DNA of 64,000 nt from Streptomyces sp. 71268 (GCF_029392895.1 NZ_CP114200.1:7570501-7634500), one strand, 5' to 3'; counted from the stretch's first letter, positions 1-9,081 are shown. Numbers and translations: made by a program. The notes: generated by a model from the sequence alone, not told the origin.

Positions 1-648
1 CTCGTCCGCGAGCCGCATGGAGCCGGGCGTGTACGCGTAGATGGGCGGCAGGCTCCAGGCCCGTACGGCGCGCACCGGCACCCCGCGCGCGGCGGCCGCC
101 TCGAACGCGAAGCGCAGTACCGCGTCGCTGTCCTCGGCCGAGCCCTGTTGGCCCACGACGACCTCGCCGTCCGCGGCCTCCCGGGCCGCCGTCGTCTGCG
201 CCGGCGCGTCCGCCGACCCCTCCTTCGCGTCCTCGGGGGCGCGGACCGAGACGACCGGCCGGCTGGCGCGGGCGAGCACCTGTTGGGCGTGCGAGCCGAG
301 CAGGAAGCCGAGCAGCGCGCCGTGCCCGCGCGAGCCGAGGACCAGCATCCGCGCCTCCTCGTTCGCCCGCACCAGGGCGGGCACGGGCTCGGCGTCCAGC
401 ACCTCCGCGACGATCGACAGGCCAGGGTGGCGGTCGGCCAACCGCCGCTCGGTCTCGCGCACCAGCTCCCGCGCCCACTTGGCCTGCTCGTCGCCGCTGT
501 TGGGCACGGGCGTCGACAGCGGCTCCCAGTGCCAGGCGTGCACCACGCGCAGCGGCACCCCGTGGCGCACCGCCTCGCCGGCCGCCCAGTCGACGGCCGC
601 CTGGCTCTCGGGCGAGCCGTCCACTCCCACGGTGATCGGACGAGTCAT
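1..648 (-). CDS. Universal stress protein, tandem UspA domains (3' end outside window)
   Basis: This is a cytoplasmic nucleotide-binding stress protein of the UspA superfamily. The start is the ATG whose complement lies at 646-648, giving MTRPITVGVDGSPESQAAV, the usual Usp first strand. Domain 1 (about residues 1-145) ends in the ATP-binding loop GSRGHGALLGFLLGS, which fits the G-2x-G-9x-G(S) pattern. A second Usp domain begins after a linker (EVVVGQQGSAEDSDAVLRF) and runs off the left edge, so the stop codon is not seen. Two-domain Usps of about 290 residues are common in actinomycetes and are often induced by hypoxia or dormancy. A DosR-like palindrome lies 87 bases upstream. The family call is firm. 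The stress it responds to is inferred. Confidence 0.88.
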   Translation of the reverse strand, partial: MTRPITVGVDGSPESQAAVDWAAGEAVRHGVPLRVVHAWHWEPLSTPVPNSGDEQAKWARELVRETERRLADRHPGLSIVAEVLDAEPVPALVRANEEARMLVLGSRGHGALLGFLLGSHAQQVLARASRPVVSVRAPEDAKEGSADAPAQTTAAREAADGEVVVGQQGSAEDSDAVLRFAFEAAAARGVPVRAVRAWSLPPIYAYTPGSMRLADE

Positions 649-734
649 GGTCGGCCTCCATAGCGTTCGGTGAACGAGGGCGGGGATGCGCCCTCTCGAT
701 CATCAGCATCGCAAACGCCGCTACCCGCAGGTCA

Positions 735-748
735 GGGCCGTTAGTCCC
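735..748 (-). promoter_or_regulatory. DosR/OsdR-like palindrome upstream of the universal stress gene
   Basis: The sequence GGGCCGTTAGTCCC (reverse complement GGGACTAACGGCCC) is an imperfect palindrome. It resembles the DosR/DevR box (GGGACT..AGTCCC type) that actinomycetes use upstream of universal stress genes. It sits 87 bases before the Usp start codon, a plausible activator position. The rest of the 649-806 interval shows no other clear motif. The assignment rests on similarity to the known consensus only. Confidence 0.4.
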
Positions 749-806
749 GGCGTGCTGAGGGGGTGTGATATAGCCCGTGACACCGCCGGCACCGCCGTCA
801 CCGTCC

Positions 807-2387
807 TCAGTCCAGCAGGGCGACGGCCGCCGCCAGCAGATCCTGGTTGTGCTCGGTGACGTCGCGCCGGGTCAGGTCGTGCAGCGCGTCCGCCTGCACG
901 CCCAAGTCCTCAAGCGGCACGTCGACGTTGCCCCGGGCCCGCGTGGCCCGCCGTAGCGCGACGCGGAACCCGGCGCCGCGCGGCAGGTCGCCGAGGAGTT
1001 CGGGCAGCCAGACCCGCAGCAGCTCGTGCGTCCACACGTTGGCTCCGCCGGCCCCGGTGCGGCGCGCCGTCCCCAGGAGAGGCCCGAGGGCGTTGTCCTG
1101 GAAGCCGGCGGCGAAGATGTCGGCGGCCGAGTACGACAGCGCGTCGGTGATGAGCACCTTCGGACCGGCGTAGCGCGGCAGCCCGGTGGTGAGCGCCTGC
1201 GGGTCGGTCAGCGGAAACCCCTGCGAGTACACCTCGCCCGTCTCCACGGCCGCCTGGATCGAGCTGCTCCAGGTACGGAAGTCGGCGTGCGCCCGGGCGA
1301 GCGTGAGCGCGCCGCGCGTGGTCGACAGCGAGAAGCTCACCGGCGTGACCGGCCGTTCGCTCAGCACCTGCAACGCCGACTCCGCGGCCGGGACGTGCCC
1401 CCCGGGGTTGCCGCGCACGTCCACGACCAGCCCCGCCGCGGGCGCGCGCGCCGCGATCTGCGCCACCTGCTCGGCGAACGAGCGCGCGCCCGGCACGTTG
1501 AACGAGAACAGCCGCAGGTACCCGTACGAGCGACCGCCCAGCCGCAGCGTGCGGTGGGCCAGCACGCCGCGCGGCGAGCGCGGGGGCGAGCGCCGCGCCT
1601 GGGGCGGGGCGAACAGGCCGCGCTTGACCTGGCGCGCGGTCTCGCTCCCGACGTCGATGCCCAGGCTCGTGCCGAGCGTGGGCACCGGGTCCTGGGCCCG
1701 CCCGGCGTACCGCTCGGCCGCGCACACCCGCCACGGGAGGCGTGTCTCGCGGCGGCGCCCGCCGCGCGTGCGGTAGGCGAGCAGCACCTCCAGCTCGTCC
1801 GGCGGGGGAGTGGTACGCAGCGGGCGCAGCGTCAGCGACTCGAGACCGCGCGCCAGCCGCGCGTCGAGGTGGGAGCCCGCCTGGGTGGCGGCGTTGCGCT
1901 CGACGGCCCGCTCGATCGGGACGCCGTTCCAGGACTCCAGTTCGGCGCCGACGTCGAAGCCCGCGTGCACCAGCGAACGGTCGATCTTGGAGACGATGTG
2001 GTGCGTCGCCCCCTCGGCGTCCGTGTACCGCTCGACGAGGAAGCCCAGCGTGGCCACGTGGCCACGGTAGGGCGCCGGGAGCTGGTAGACGGTGTGCAGG
2101 TCGCGCAGCGCCCGGAAGACGTCCACCAGCTCGGCGTGGAACTGGGACTCGCTGAGCGGCGCGAGACGCCGCTCCAGCAGGCGCAGCCGCTGCACCGGAT
2201 CGGTGGCGTGCATGGCCCGCTTCAGCGGCAGGTGCACGTACAGCTCGTCGAGCAACACCCGGGCGGCGGAGACCAGTTGGTAGCGCCCCGCGAGCGGCAG
2301 CGGGTCGGCCTCCACCCGCCGCAGGAACTCCGCGAGGCCCACCGAGTCCGGCAGCGTCCGGGCCGGTTGGCCGACCGCCCGGCTCAC
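807..2387 (-). CDS. S41-family peptidase (C-terminal-processing/tail-specific type)
   Basis: The 526-residue protein carries S41 core signatures: LVVDVRGNPGGH near residue 320, and KVLITDALSYSAADIFAAGFQDN near residue 410, where the serine after LSY is the expected nucleophile. The N-terminal 200 residues are a helical region with LRDLHTVY typical of actinobacterial S41 proteins. No signal peptide or membrane segment is visible, so it probably acts in the cytoplasm or is exported without a cleavable signal. The GTG start overlaps the stop of the amidohydrolase by four bases (GTGA), giving translational coupling within a three-gene operon. The physiological substrate cannot be read from the sequence. 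Confidence 0.82.
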   Translation of the reverse strand: MSRAVGQPARTLPDSVGLAEFLRRVEADPLPLAGRYQLVSAARVLLDELYVHLPLKRAMHATDPVQRLRLLERRLAPLSESQFHAELVDVFRALRDLHTVYQLPAPYRGHVATLGFLVERYTDAEGATHHIVSKIDRSLVHAGFDVGAELESWNGVPIERAVERNAATQAGSHLDARLARGLESLTLRPLRTTPPPDELEVLLAYRTRGGRRRETRLPWRVCAAERYAGRAQDPVPTLGTSLGIDVGSETARQVKRGLFAPPQARRSPPRSPRGVLAHRTLRLGGRSYGYLRLFSFNVPGARSFAEQVAQIAARAPAAGLVVDVRGNPGGHVPAAESALQVLSERPVTPVSFSLSTTRGALTLARAHADFRTWSSSIQAAVETGEVYSQGFPLTDPQALTTGLPRYAGPKVLITDALSYSAADIFAAGFQDNALGPLLGTARRTGAGGANVWTHELLRVWLPELLGDLPRGAGFRVALRRATRARGNVDVPLEDLGVQADALHDLTRRDVTEHNQDLLAAAVALLD

Positions 2388-3937
2388 CGGTAGTACCCCG
2401 CGAGGTGTTGGAGTTCGGGCACGCCGCCACGGGCCACGGCGGCGAAGTAGGCCGCGTCGTGGGTGAGCGTGTCCAGCGGCGGGATGACAAGACCCGACGG
2501 CACCTCACCGGCGGCGGCGAACGCCCCCACGTCACCCTCGGGCATGTCGCCGAAGAGGACCAGCGGCGCGTCCGGGTCGTCCAGCGGCCCACCCCAGGAG
2601 GCCAGCGCGTCCTGCGCGGCGCGCCAGGCCGCCACCGGGTCGGCGCGCACCCGTTCCAGGGCGCGCCGCACGCCGGGCCAGTCCAACTGGGCGTCGGCCC
2701 GGTCCGGCTGCCGCACCGCGACCCGGCGGCGCAGGCCGGCGACCGTGATCGGGTCGGTGTGCGTGGCCCCGGCGGCGGTCATCAGCGCCGGCGTGCCGTA
2801 GAACGGCCGGCCGCGCACCAGCACCAGCCGCACGTGCCGCTCGGTCGCGTCGATCAGGTTGCGGTACGGGTCCGCGTCCGGGGCGTGGCGCTCCAGGACG
2901 AGCAGGTCGGCGGCGGCGCCCCGGGCCAGCCGTCCCACCCGTGGCCCCCAGGCCGTGGCCAGCGCGTCGCCCGGGTTGGCGGTGACCATGTCGCACAGCT
3001 CCCGGTCGCTGAACCGCCCGCCGAGCCGGTGCTGGTTGACGGCGTCGGCGACCTTGAGCTCACCCAGCACGTGCTTGGTCCCCGACGGCGCCCAGTCGGA
3101 GCCGAGCGCGACGCGCAACCCCTTCCGGTCGGCCGCGACCACGTCCGTGCTCTCGTGGTAGAGCCAGTAGTTGGAGAACGGTGACCACACGAGGGTCGCC
3201 CGCTCCGCCGGGTTGATCGCCCGCACCGCGCCCTGCCACCGCGCGAAGTCCGCGCCGGTCAGCGCGGTGCCGTGGACGCCGATCAGCCCGGGCCGCCAGC
3301 ACGGCTCCAGCTCCTCGAACTCCCGGCGCACGATCGACCCGGTCCGTCCCTCCGCGACGTGGTAGATGAGCAGCCGCGTCCCGTCCAGTTTCGGCGCCCG
3401 CACCTCGCGTAGCTCCTCCGCGTCGAGTTGCAGCGCCGCCGTCATCACCATGTCGCGGCCCGCCGGCAGCCGCTCGTTGTCGATGATCCGCAGCAGCCAG
3501 CCGTCCACCGGCCGCGTCGCCACCGGCGCGCCCTGGATCGAGGTGGTCCCGCCGATCAGCGCCTTGACCTCGACGTACTTGATCAGCGCCTCGGGCGCGG
3601 CCCGCGCGAGCACCTTCGCGGGCCAGGTGACCGTGGTGGAGTAGTCCGGCGGCCTGTCCTCGTCCACCCACCGGTCGTGGTGGAGGTAGGGCACACCGGG
3701 CGCCTCCCACAGCGGCAGCGTGTTGTACGTCAGGTGGTTGTGCAGGTCGATGAGGCCGGGCAGGATCAGCGCGCCGGTGTCGATCCGCGGCGCGGCGGCG
3801 AACCCCGCTGGCGCGTCCTGCGTGACGGAGCGCACCGCGGCCAGGTGGCCGTCGTCGCCGACGTAGACGACACCGGGGTCCAGGGTCCGGTGGTCCTCGT
3901 CGAAGGTGACGACCGTGCCGGTGAGGACGAGCGCCAT
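2384..3937 (-). CDS. Amidohydrolase-family metal-dependent hydrolase
   Basis: This is a 517-residue TIM-barrel amidohydrolase of the imidazolonepropionase/chlorohydrolase type. The first metal-binding motif is ILPGLIDLHNHLTYN (residues ~55-70). Further histidines are in LIGVHGTAL, and the aspartate ligand is in VALGSDWAPSGTKHVLGEL. The last ~100 residues extend beyond the usual barrel plus beta-sandwich and end in PELQHLAGYYR. The ATG start shares its A with the upstream TGA (TGATG), so it is coupled to the glycosylase-like gene. Partnership with an S41 peptidase could mean processing of a modified peptide or cyclic amide, but this is only a contextual guess. Confidence 0.8.
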   Translation of the reverse strand: MALVLTGTVVTFDEDHRTLDPGVVYVGDDGHLAAVRSVTQDAPAGFAAAPRIDTGALILPGLIDLHNHLTYNTLPLWEAPGVPYLHHDRWVDEDRPPDYSTTVTWPAKVLARAAPEALIKYVEVKALIGGTTSIQGAPVATRPVDGWLLRIIDNERLPAGRDMVMTAALQLDAEELREVRAPKLDGTRLLIYHVAEGRTGSIVRREFEELEPCWRPGLIGVHGTALTGADFARWQGAVRAINPAERATLVWSPFSNYWLYHESTDVVAADRKGLRVALGSDWAPSGTKHVLGELKVADAVNQHRLGGRFSDRELCDMVTANPGDALATAWGPRVGRLARGAAADLLVLERHAPDADPYRNLIDATERHVRLVLVRGRPFYGTPALMTAAGATHTDPITVAGLRRRVAVRQPDRADAQLDWPGVRRALERVRADPVAAWRAAQDALASWGGPLDDPDAPLVLFGDMPEGDVGAFAAAGEVPSGLVIPPLDTLTHDAAYFAAVARGGVPELQHLAGYYR

Positions 3938-4704
3938 CAGCGCGGCGCCTTCCAGACCAGGGTGTGCTCGTCGTCCGGCCGCGGGCGGCTGACGGCGTTG
4001 TGCGCCTCACCCGGCAGGGCGCGGACCCAGGCGTCGTCGCCGAGGAAGGCCGGCGCGCCGAACGGCAGGTCGCGGCGGGGGATGGCCGCGTAGTCGGACT
4101 CGGCGAACACCGTGCCGTAGGTGGGCCCGGTGTTGTCCCCGTCGTCGTCCGGCGTGACGATCGCACGCAGTCGCGCCAGGGCCGCGCGCCAGGACTCCAG
4201 CAGCTCGTCGGCCTCAGGGTTGGACGGGTGCAGCGCGTCCACGAGCGGCACGTCGGGCCGTGGCGTCCACAGGCGCACCGCCTCCCGGGCCATGAACCCC
4301 AACACCAGGACGGCCTGGAGCGCGTCGCCCGTCGCCCGGTCGTAGACCGCGTTGCGCCACCGCCGCTGTTCCGCGTCTTCCAGCCGGTCCCGCATCGCGA
4401 GCGCCCGCTTGGGGTGGACGGCGTACGCCCACGCGTTGAGGCAGACGTAGGAGCGGGTCAGGCCGAGCTTGCCGAGGAAGCCCTGCACGCGCTGGCCGGC
4501 GTCGCCGACCAGGCCGCGGCCGGCGATCCGCTCGGTGGGCCCCGGGTCCGAGGCCACGACGAGCACCCGGGCCGAGCCGTCCAGCCGGCCACGGTAGAAG
4601 ACCGGGCCCCAGTCGGCCCAGAACGCCGACGCGTCCGGCGGCGCCGGCACCTGGGCGAACAACTCGGCGAGCCGGGCCGTCGGCCCGCGGTCGAACTCCA
4701 CCAT
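3937..4704 (-). CDS. Uracil-DNA glycosylase superfamily protein
   Basis: The 255-residue protein shows the UDG fold pattern. VLVVASDPGPTERIAGRGLVGDAG corresponds to the motif 1 water-activating segment, SYVCLNAWAYAVHP to the uracil-recognition strand, and DALHPSNPEAD to the C-terminal HPS motif. Family members remove uracil from DNA, but this divergent actinobacterial group is poorly characterised and the activity is inferred. It is the first gene of a coupled trio with the amidohydrolase and peptidase. The ATG at 4704 has only a weak purine-rich site before it, so the exact start is less certain than the family. Confidence 0.72.
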   Translation of the reverse strand: MVEFDRGPTARLAELFAQVPAPPDASAFWADWGPVFYRGRLDGSARVLVVASDPGPTERIAGRGLVGDAGQRVQGFLGKLGLTRSYVCLNAWAYAVHPKRALAMRDRLEDAEQRRWRNAVYDRATGDALQAVLVLGFMAREAVRLWTPRPDVPLVDALHPSNPEADELLESWRAALARLRAIVTPDDDGDNTGPTYGTVFAESDYAAIPRRDLPFGAPAFLGDDAWVRALPGEAHNAVSRPRPDDEHTLVWKAPR

Positions 4705-4981
4705 CGCTCAGCGCCGCCGCGCTGCTCGGGCCGTGCGCGCCTGCCACTCCACGGAAGACCTCCACACTCTCGTGCCGGCCAGCCACGGCTGCCCGCCCCG
4801 GGCCCGCGTGGCGGTGCTACCCGACCAAGGGGGTGGGCCGGCGGCGTCGGCCGCTCCGGCGTCCGGTTCCATGGATCACTCCGTGGCCCGCCGCCTAAAC
4901 CGCCCCACCGCCAACTGGACCAGGCGACACGAGCGGTCCGGCCCGCCGGGCGCCCACCTCGGCGACCGGCGGACAGCACGC

Positions 4982-5022
4982 GGGCGGGGCCCGGGACGAA
5001 CCATCCGTCCCGGGCCCCGCCC
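4982..5022 (-). terminator. Strong rho-independent-type hairpin
   Basis: A perfect 17-bp stem (4982-4998 with 5006-5022) encloses a 7-base loop AACCATC. It lies 67 bases after the stop of the serine hydrolase gene and 278 bases before the next minus-strand gene, so it most likely ends the serine hydrolase transcript. There is no U-tract, as is common in Streptomyces. The rest of the 4705-5088 gap shows no gene. Confidence 0.8.
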
Positions 5023-5088
5023 TGGCACAAGCCGACGTCAGCGCTCACCCACCGCGGTCCGTGCCGCGCCCGGTGAGTGGGGTCAACG

Positions 5089-6339
5089 TCAGCGGTTCTC
5101 CGGCAGGTCCGCCTCGGCCCCGAGCGGCGCCGCCAGACCGCGCTTGGCCGCCGACGCGGGCTGCTTGCCGCAGAACGCCGCCTCCAGGCTGCCGCCGAGC
5201 GCCGTGTTGGCCGAACCCCGGTTGGAGGTGTTCGCCATCGCCGACAGCGTGCGCTTGCCGTCCCGGGTGGTGAACGCGTACGTGTAGAAGCCCTGCACGG
5301 TGCCGGTGTGGCCGTAGACCGAGGTGCCGCACGACAGGTCGTAGCGGCGCAGCCCGAGCCCGTAGAAGCGGGTGCCCGACGCGTCGGCCGGAACCACGGT
5401 GAGCATGGCGTTCAGCGTCTTGCTCGGCAGCAGCTTGCCGCGCAGCAGCGCGGACATGAACGTGTTCAGGTCGGCCTCGCTGGAGATCATCGCCCCCGCG
5501 GCCTGCGCCCAGGACACGGTCTGCTCGGTCGAGTCGACCAGCGGCGCGCCGGCCTCGTCCGGGTGCAGGTAGCCGCGCACGTGTAGGCCCTTGATGGCCG
5601 TGGCGGGGTGCACGTACGAGGTGTCCTTGAGCTTCAGCGGCTTGATGACGCGCCGCTCGTACTCCTTGGCCACCGGGTTCTTCGTCACCTTCTCGATGAC
5701 CATCCCGACCAGCACGAAGTTGGTGTTCGAGTAGCGGTACGCGCCACCGGGCTCGGTCGTCCTGGGCTCGCGCAGCGAGAGGTCGACCAGCTCCTTGTTG
5801 GTGAAGACCCGGTTGCGCACGGCCTCGAAGCCCGGGACGGTCTTGGCGAACATCGCGTTCGTGTAGTCCGACAGGCCGCTGCGGTGGGTGAGGAGGTGGC
5901 GGATCGTGATGCGGTCGTCGGGCAGCACGCCGGGCAGGTACTTCGTCACCGGCGCGTCCAGCTTGACCTTGCCCTCGGCCACCAGTTGCAGCAGCACGAC
6001 CGAGGAGAACGTCTTTGTGACGCTGCCGATGCGGAAGCGGGCACGCGGGTCCATGGGCGCCCCCGACTTCCGGTCCCGCACCCCCTCGGTGTGCGTCTGG
6101 GTCCCGTTCGGGCCGGTGAAGCGGGTCATGGCGCCGGGTGCTCCGGCCTTGAGGGTGTTCCGCAGGGCCTCGGTGATGGCCTTGCTGTTCGAGTCCGCCA
6201 GCGGGGGCGCGGCGGTCTTGGCCGCCGGGGCGGCCGGGGCTGACGGGGCGTAGGCGGCGGCGGTCGCCGGCACCGCGCTCACCACGACGGCGAGTACGGC
6301 GGCACCGAGCGTGAGGCGTCGGTCGATGGTCAGGCGCAC
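5089..6339 (-). CDS. Secreted class C beta-lactamase-family serine hydrolase (D-Ala-D-Ala carboxypeptidase type)
   Basis: The three serine-hydrolase motifs are present: SxxK as IGSVTKTFSS, YxN as YRYSNTNF, and HTG as GHTGTVQGF. I chose the GTG at 6339 because it is preceded by TTGAGGAGAATC and gives a classic signal peptide (VRLTIDRRLTLGAAVLAVVVSAVPATAAA). A longer in-frame reading back to 6618 has coding-unlike composition and passes through a 19-bp inverted repeat. The mature protein of about 385 residues would act outside the membrane on D-Ala-D-Ala peptides, beta-lactams or esters. The exact substrate is not predictable. It is transcribed alone and followed by the hairpin at 4982-5022. 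Confidence 0.85.
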   Translation of the reverse strand: MRLTIDRRLTLGAAVLAVVVSAVPATAAAYAPSAPAAPAAKTAAPPLADSNSKAITEALRNTLKAGAPGAMTRFTGPNGTQTHTEGVRDRKSGAPMDPRARFRIGSVTKTFSSVVLLQLVAEGKVKLDAPVTKYLPGVLPDDRITIRHLLTHRSGLSDYTNAMFAKTVPGFEAVRNRVFTNKELVDLSLREPRTTEPGGAYRYSNTNFVLVGMVIEKVTKNPVAKEYERRVIKPLKLKDTSYVHPATAIKGLHVRGYLHPDEAGAPLVDSTEQTVSWAQAAGAMISSEADLNTFMSALLRGKLLPSKTLNAMLTVVPADASGTRFYGLGLRRYDLSCGTSVYGHTGTVQGFYTYAFTTRDGKRTLSAMANTSNRGSANTALGGSLEAAFCGKQPASAAKRGLAAPLGAEADLPENR

Positions 6340-6437
6340 GATTCTCCTCAACAGGATCAGGACGGGGGGCGGTTCGCGAACCGCGCTCTCCCGGGCGCTG
6401 AGCCTACTCAAGATCGACGAGCGACGCGGTGCGGGAC

Positions 6438-6511
6438 GCCGGCCAACGCCCGGCGCGAGGCCGCTCCCGGACGAGGGCTGGGCGCCGACCGGGCGCCGGG
6501 CGTTGGCCGGC
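6438..6511. repeat. Perfect 19-bp inverted repeat with 36-base spacer
   Basis: The arms GCCGGCCAACGCCCGGCGC (6438-6456) and its exact complement (6493-6511) flank 36 bases. They sit in the 315-base gap (6340-6654) between the UvrA-like gene and the serine hydrolase, both on the minus strand. It may be a long-stem terminator for the UvrA-like gene. A second, smaller hairpin (GGCCGGCC arms, 6543-6550 and 6560-6567) lies between it and that gene. Nothing else in the gap looks coding. Confidence 0.7.
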
Positions 6512-6640
6512 TGTGGGGCGTACGCCATGGCGCGTCGCGGGCGGCCGGCCACGGGTGAGGGCCGGCCGGCCCCGTCCGACGCGGGGGCCACACGGGTGGC
6601 CGGCCTGGGGAACCCCACGCTACTCCGACCACCCCGCGCC

Positions 6641-6660
6641 GCCGTCAGGCGCCGTCAGGC
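6641..6660. repeat. 10-bp tandem duplication at the stop codon of the UvrA-like gene
   Basis: GCCGTCAGGC occurs twice in direct tandem (6641-6650 and 6651-6660). The second copy contains the stop codon of the UvrA-like gene. It looks like a small slippage duplication at the gene end and has no obvious function. Confidence 0.6.
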
Positions 6661-9081
6661 GCCGACGTACGCCGCCAGGTGTTCGCCGGTGACGGTGGAC
6701 CGGGCGGCCACCAGGTCGGCGGGGGTGCCGGCGAAGACGATCCGGCCGCCGTCGTGGCCGGCCCCGGGGCCCAGGTCGATGATCCAGTCGGCGTGTGCCA
6801 TGACCGCCTGGTGGTGCTCGACGACGATGACCGACTTCCCGGCGTCCACGAGACGGTCGAGCAGGCCGAGAAGCTGCTGGACGTCGGCGAGGTGCAGGCC
6901 GGTGGTCGGCTCGTCGAGGACGTACACGCCGCCCTTCTCACCCATGTGGGTGGCCAGCTTGAGCCGCTGCCGCTCGCCCCCGGACAGCGTGGTCAGCGGC
7001 TGGCCGAGGGTGAGGTAGCCGAGCCCGACGTCGGCGAGCCGGCCCAGGACGCGGCGCGCGGCCGTGAGGTTCGCCCTGCCAGCCGAGTCCGCCGAGACCC
7101 GCGTCTGGTCGCCGAGAAACTCCCGGGCCTCGGCCACCGACATCGCGAGCACCTCGCTGATGTCGCGCCCGCCGAGGTGGTGGTCGAGCACCGACGCCTC
7201 GAACCGCCTGCCCTCGCACTCCTCGCAGACGGTGGCGACACCGGCCATCATCGCCAGGTCGGTGTAGACGACGCCGGCCCCGTCACAGCCGGGGCAGGCG
7301 CCGGCGGAGTTGGCGCTGAAGAGGGCCGGCTGTACGCCGTTGGCCTTCGCGAACGCCTTGCGGATCGGGTCGAGCAGACCGGTGTACGTCGCCGGGTTGC
7401 TCCGCCGTGAGCCACGGATCGGGGCCTGGTCGACCGACACCACACCCGCGTGGGCCGGGATCGACCCGTGCACCAGCGAGCTCTTGCCGGACCCGGCGAC
7501 GCCGGTGACCACGGTGAGCACACCCAGCGGGATGTCGACGTCGACGTCGCGCAGGTTGTGCGTACGCGCGCCGCGGATCGGCAGCGTGCCGGTGGGCTCG
7601 CGCACCGTCTCCTTGAGGCTGGCCCGGTCGTCGAGGTGGCGACCGGTGCGGGTGTCGCTCGCCCGCAACTCCTCGAAGGTGCCCTCGAAACAGACGGTGC
7701 CGCCCGCCGCGCCCGCGCCCGGCCCGAGGTCCACGACGTGGTCGGCGACCTGGATCGTCTCCGGCTTGTGCTCCACGACGAGCACCGTGTTGCCCTTGTC
7801 CCGCAGCCGCAGGAGCAACGCGTTCATCCGCTGGATGTCGTGCGGGTGGAGGCCGATGGTGGGCTCGTCGAAGACGTAGGTCACGTCCGTGAGCGAGGAA
7901 CCGAGGTGGCGCACCATCTTGACGCGCTGCGCCTCGCCGCCCGACAGCGTGCCCGCCGACCGGTCGAGCGAGAGGTAGCCGAGGCCGATCTCCACGAACG
8001 AGTCGAGGGTGTGGCGCAGCGAGGCCAGCAGCGGCGCCACCGACGGCTCGTCCAGGCCACGCACCCAGTCGGCCAGGTCGTTGATCTGCATGGCACACGC
8101 GTCGGCGATGTTCGTGCCGTTGATCCGCGAGGACCTGGCCGCCTCGCTGAGCCGGGTGCCGTCGCACTCGGGACAGGTGGCGAAGGTGACGGCCCGGTCC
8201 ACGAACGCCCGGATGTGCGGCTGCATCGCCTCCCGGTCCTTGGCGAGGAGCGACTTCCGCAGCCGGGGGACCAGCCCCTCGTACGTCATGTTGATGCCCT
8301 CGATCTTCATCCTGACCGGCTCGTGGTGCAGGAGGTCGTGCCGTTCCTTCTTCGTGTACCGGCGGATCGGCTTGTCCGGGTCGAAGAAGCCCGACGAGAG
8401 GTAGAGCCGGTAGCCCCAGCCGCCCGCCTTGTAGCCGGGGATGGTGAGCGCCCCTTCGGCGAGCGACCTGGAGTCGTCGTAGAGCTGGCTGACGTCGATG
8501 TCGGAGACCGCGCCGCGCCCCTCGCAGCGCGTGCACATGCCGCCGGTGCGGGTGAAGGTCCGCTTGACGGTGGTGCTCTTCTCGGCGCCGCGGTCCACCG
8601 TGAACGCGCCGCTGGCCCGCACCGACGCGACGTTGAAGGAGAACGCCTGCGGCGAGCCGACGTGCGGCGTGCCGAGCCGGCTGAAGAGGATGCGCAACAT
8701 GGCGTGGGTGTCGGTCGCGGTGCCGACGGTGGAGCGCGGATCGGCACCCATCGGCCGCTGGTCGACGATGATCGCGGCGGTCAGCCCGTCGAGTACGTCC
8801 ACGTCGGGTCGGCCCATCGCGGGCATGAACCCCTGCACGAAACCGCTGTACGTCTCGTTGATCATCCGCTGCGACTCCGCGGCGATGGTGGCGAAGACCA
8901 ACGAACTCTTCCCCGAGCCGGAGACGCCGGTGAACGCCGTCAGCCGGCGCTTCGGGATCTCGACGCTGATGTTCCTGAGGTTGTTCTCGCGGGCGCCCCG
9001 CACGCGGATCAGGTCGTGGCCGTCGGCAACGTGCGGCGCCGGCGCAGGCGCAGGCGCGCGCCTGCGCGGGGTCGTGCTCAT
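6655..9081 (-). CDS. UvrA-like tandem ABC ATPase (excinuclease/drug-resistance type)
   Basis: This is an 808-residue soluble protein with two ABC ATPase halves. The Walker A loops are GVSGSGKSSLVF (N half) and GVAGSGKSSLVH (C half). The signature motifs are LSGGEAQRVKM and LSGGERQRLKL, and the Walker B segments are VFDEPTIGLHP and VLDEPTTGLH. Zinc-finger-like CxxC pairs (CTRCEGRG, CPGCDGAG) are retained. True UvrA is about 950 residues. The shorter length places this with UvrA2/DrrC-like proteins, which protect against DNA-intercalating drugs or act as auxiliary repair factors. I start at the ATG at 9081 (MSTTPRR) because GAGAG lies just upstream. An in-frame GTG at 9099 is the alternative. 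Confidence 0.88.
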   Translation of the reverse strand: MSTTPRRRAPAPAPAPHVADGHDLIRVRGARENNLRNISVEIPKRRLTAFTGVSGSGKSSLVFATIAAESQRMINETYSGFVQGFMPAMGRPDVDVLDGLTAAIIVDQRPMGADPRSTVGTATDTHAMLRILFSRLGTPHVGSPQAFSFNVASVRASGAFTVDRGAEKSTTVKRTFTRTGGMCTRCEGRGAVSDIDVSQLYDDSRSLAEGALTIPGYKAGGWGYRLYLSSGFFDPDKPIRRYTKKERHDLLHHEPVRMKIEGINMTYEGLVPRLRKSLLAKDREAMQPHIRAFVDRAVTFATCPECDGTRLSEAARSSRINGTNIADACAMQINDLADWVRGLDEPSVAPLLASLRHTLDSFVEIGLGYLSLDRSAGTLSGGEAQRVKMVRHLGSSLTDVTYVFDEPTIGLHPHDIQRMNALLLRLRDKGNTVLVVEHKPETIQVADHVVDLGPGAGAAGGTVCFEGTFEELRASDTRTGRHLDDRASLKETVREPTGTLPIRGARTHNLRDVDVDIPLGVLTVVTGVAGSGKSSLVHGSIPAHAGVVSVDQAPIRGSRRSNPATYTGLLDPIRKAFAKANGVQPALFSANSAGACPGCDGAGVVYTDLAMMAGVATVCEECEGRRFEASVLDHHLGGRDISEVLAMSVAEAREFLGDQTRVSADSAGRANLTAARRVLGRLADVGLGYLTLGQPLTTLSGGERQRLKLATHMGEKGGVYVLDEPTTGLHLADVQQLLGLLDRLVDAGKSVIVVEHHQAVMAHADWIIDLGPGAGHDGGRIVFAGTPADLVAARSTVTGEHLAAYVGA

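Noticed and set aside
1026..2393. Long plus-strand open frames over minus-strand genes, here and across the PKS region
   Set aside because: They result from high GC at third positions. Arg/Pro/Ala-rich readings without any family motif.
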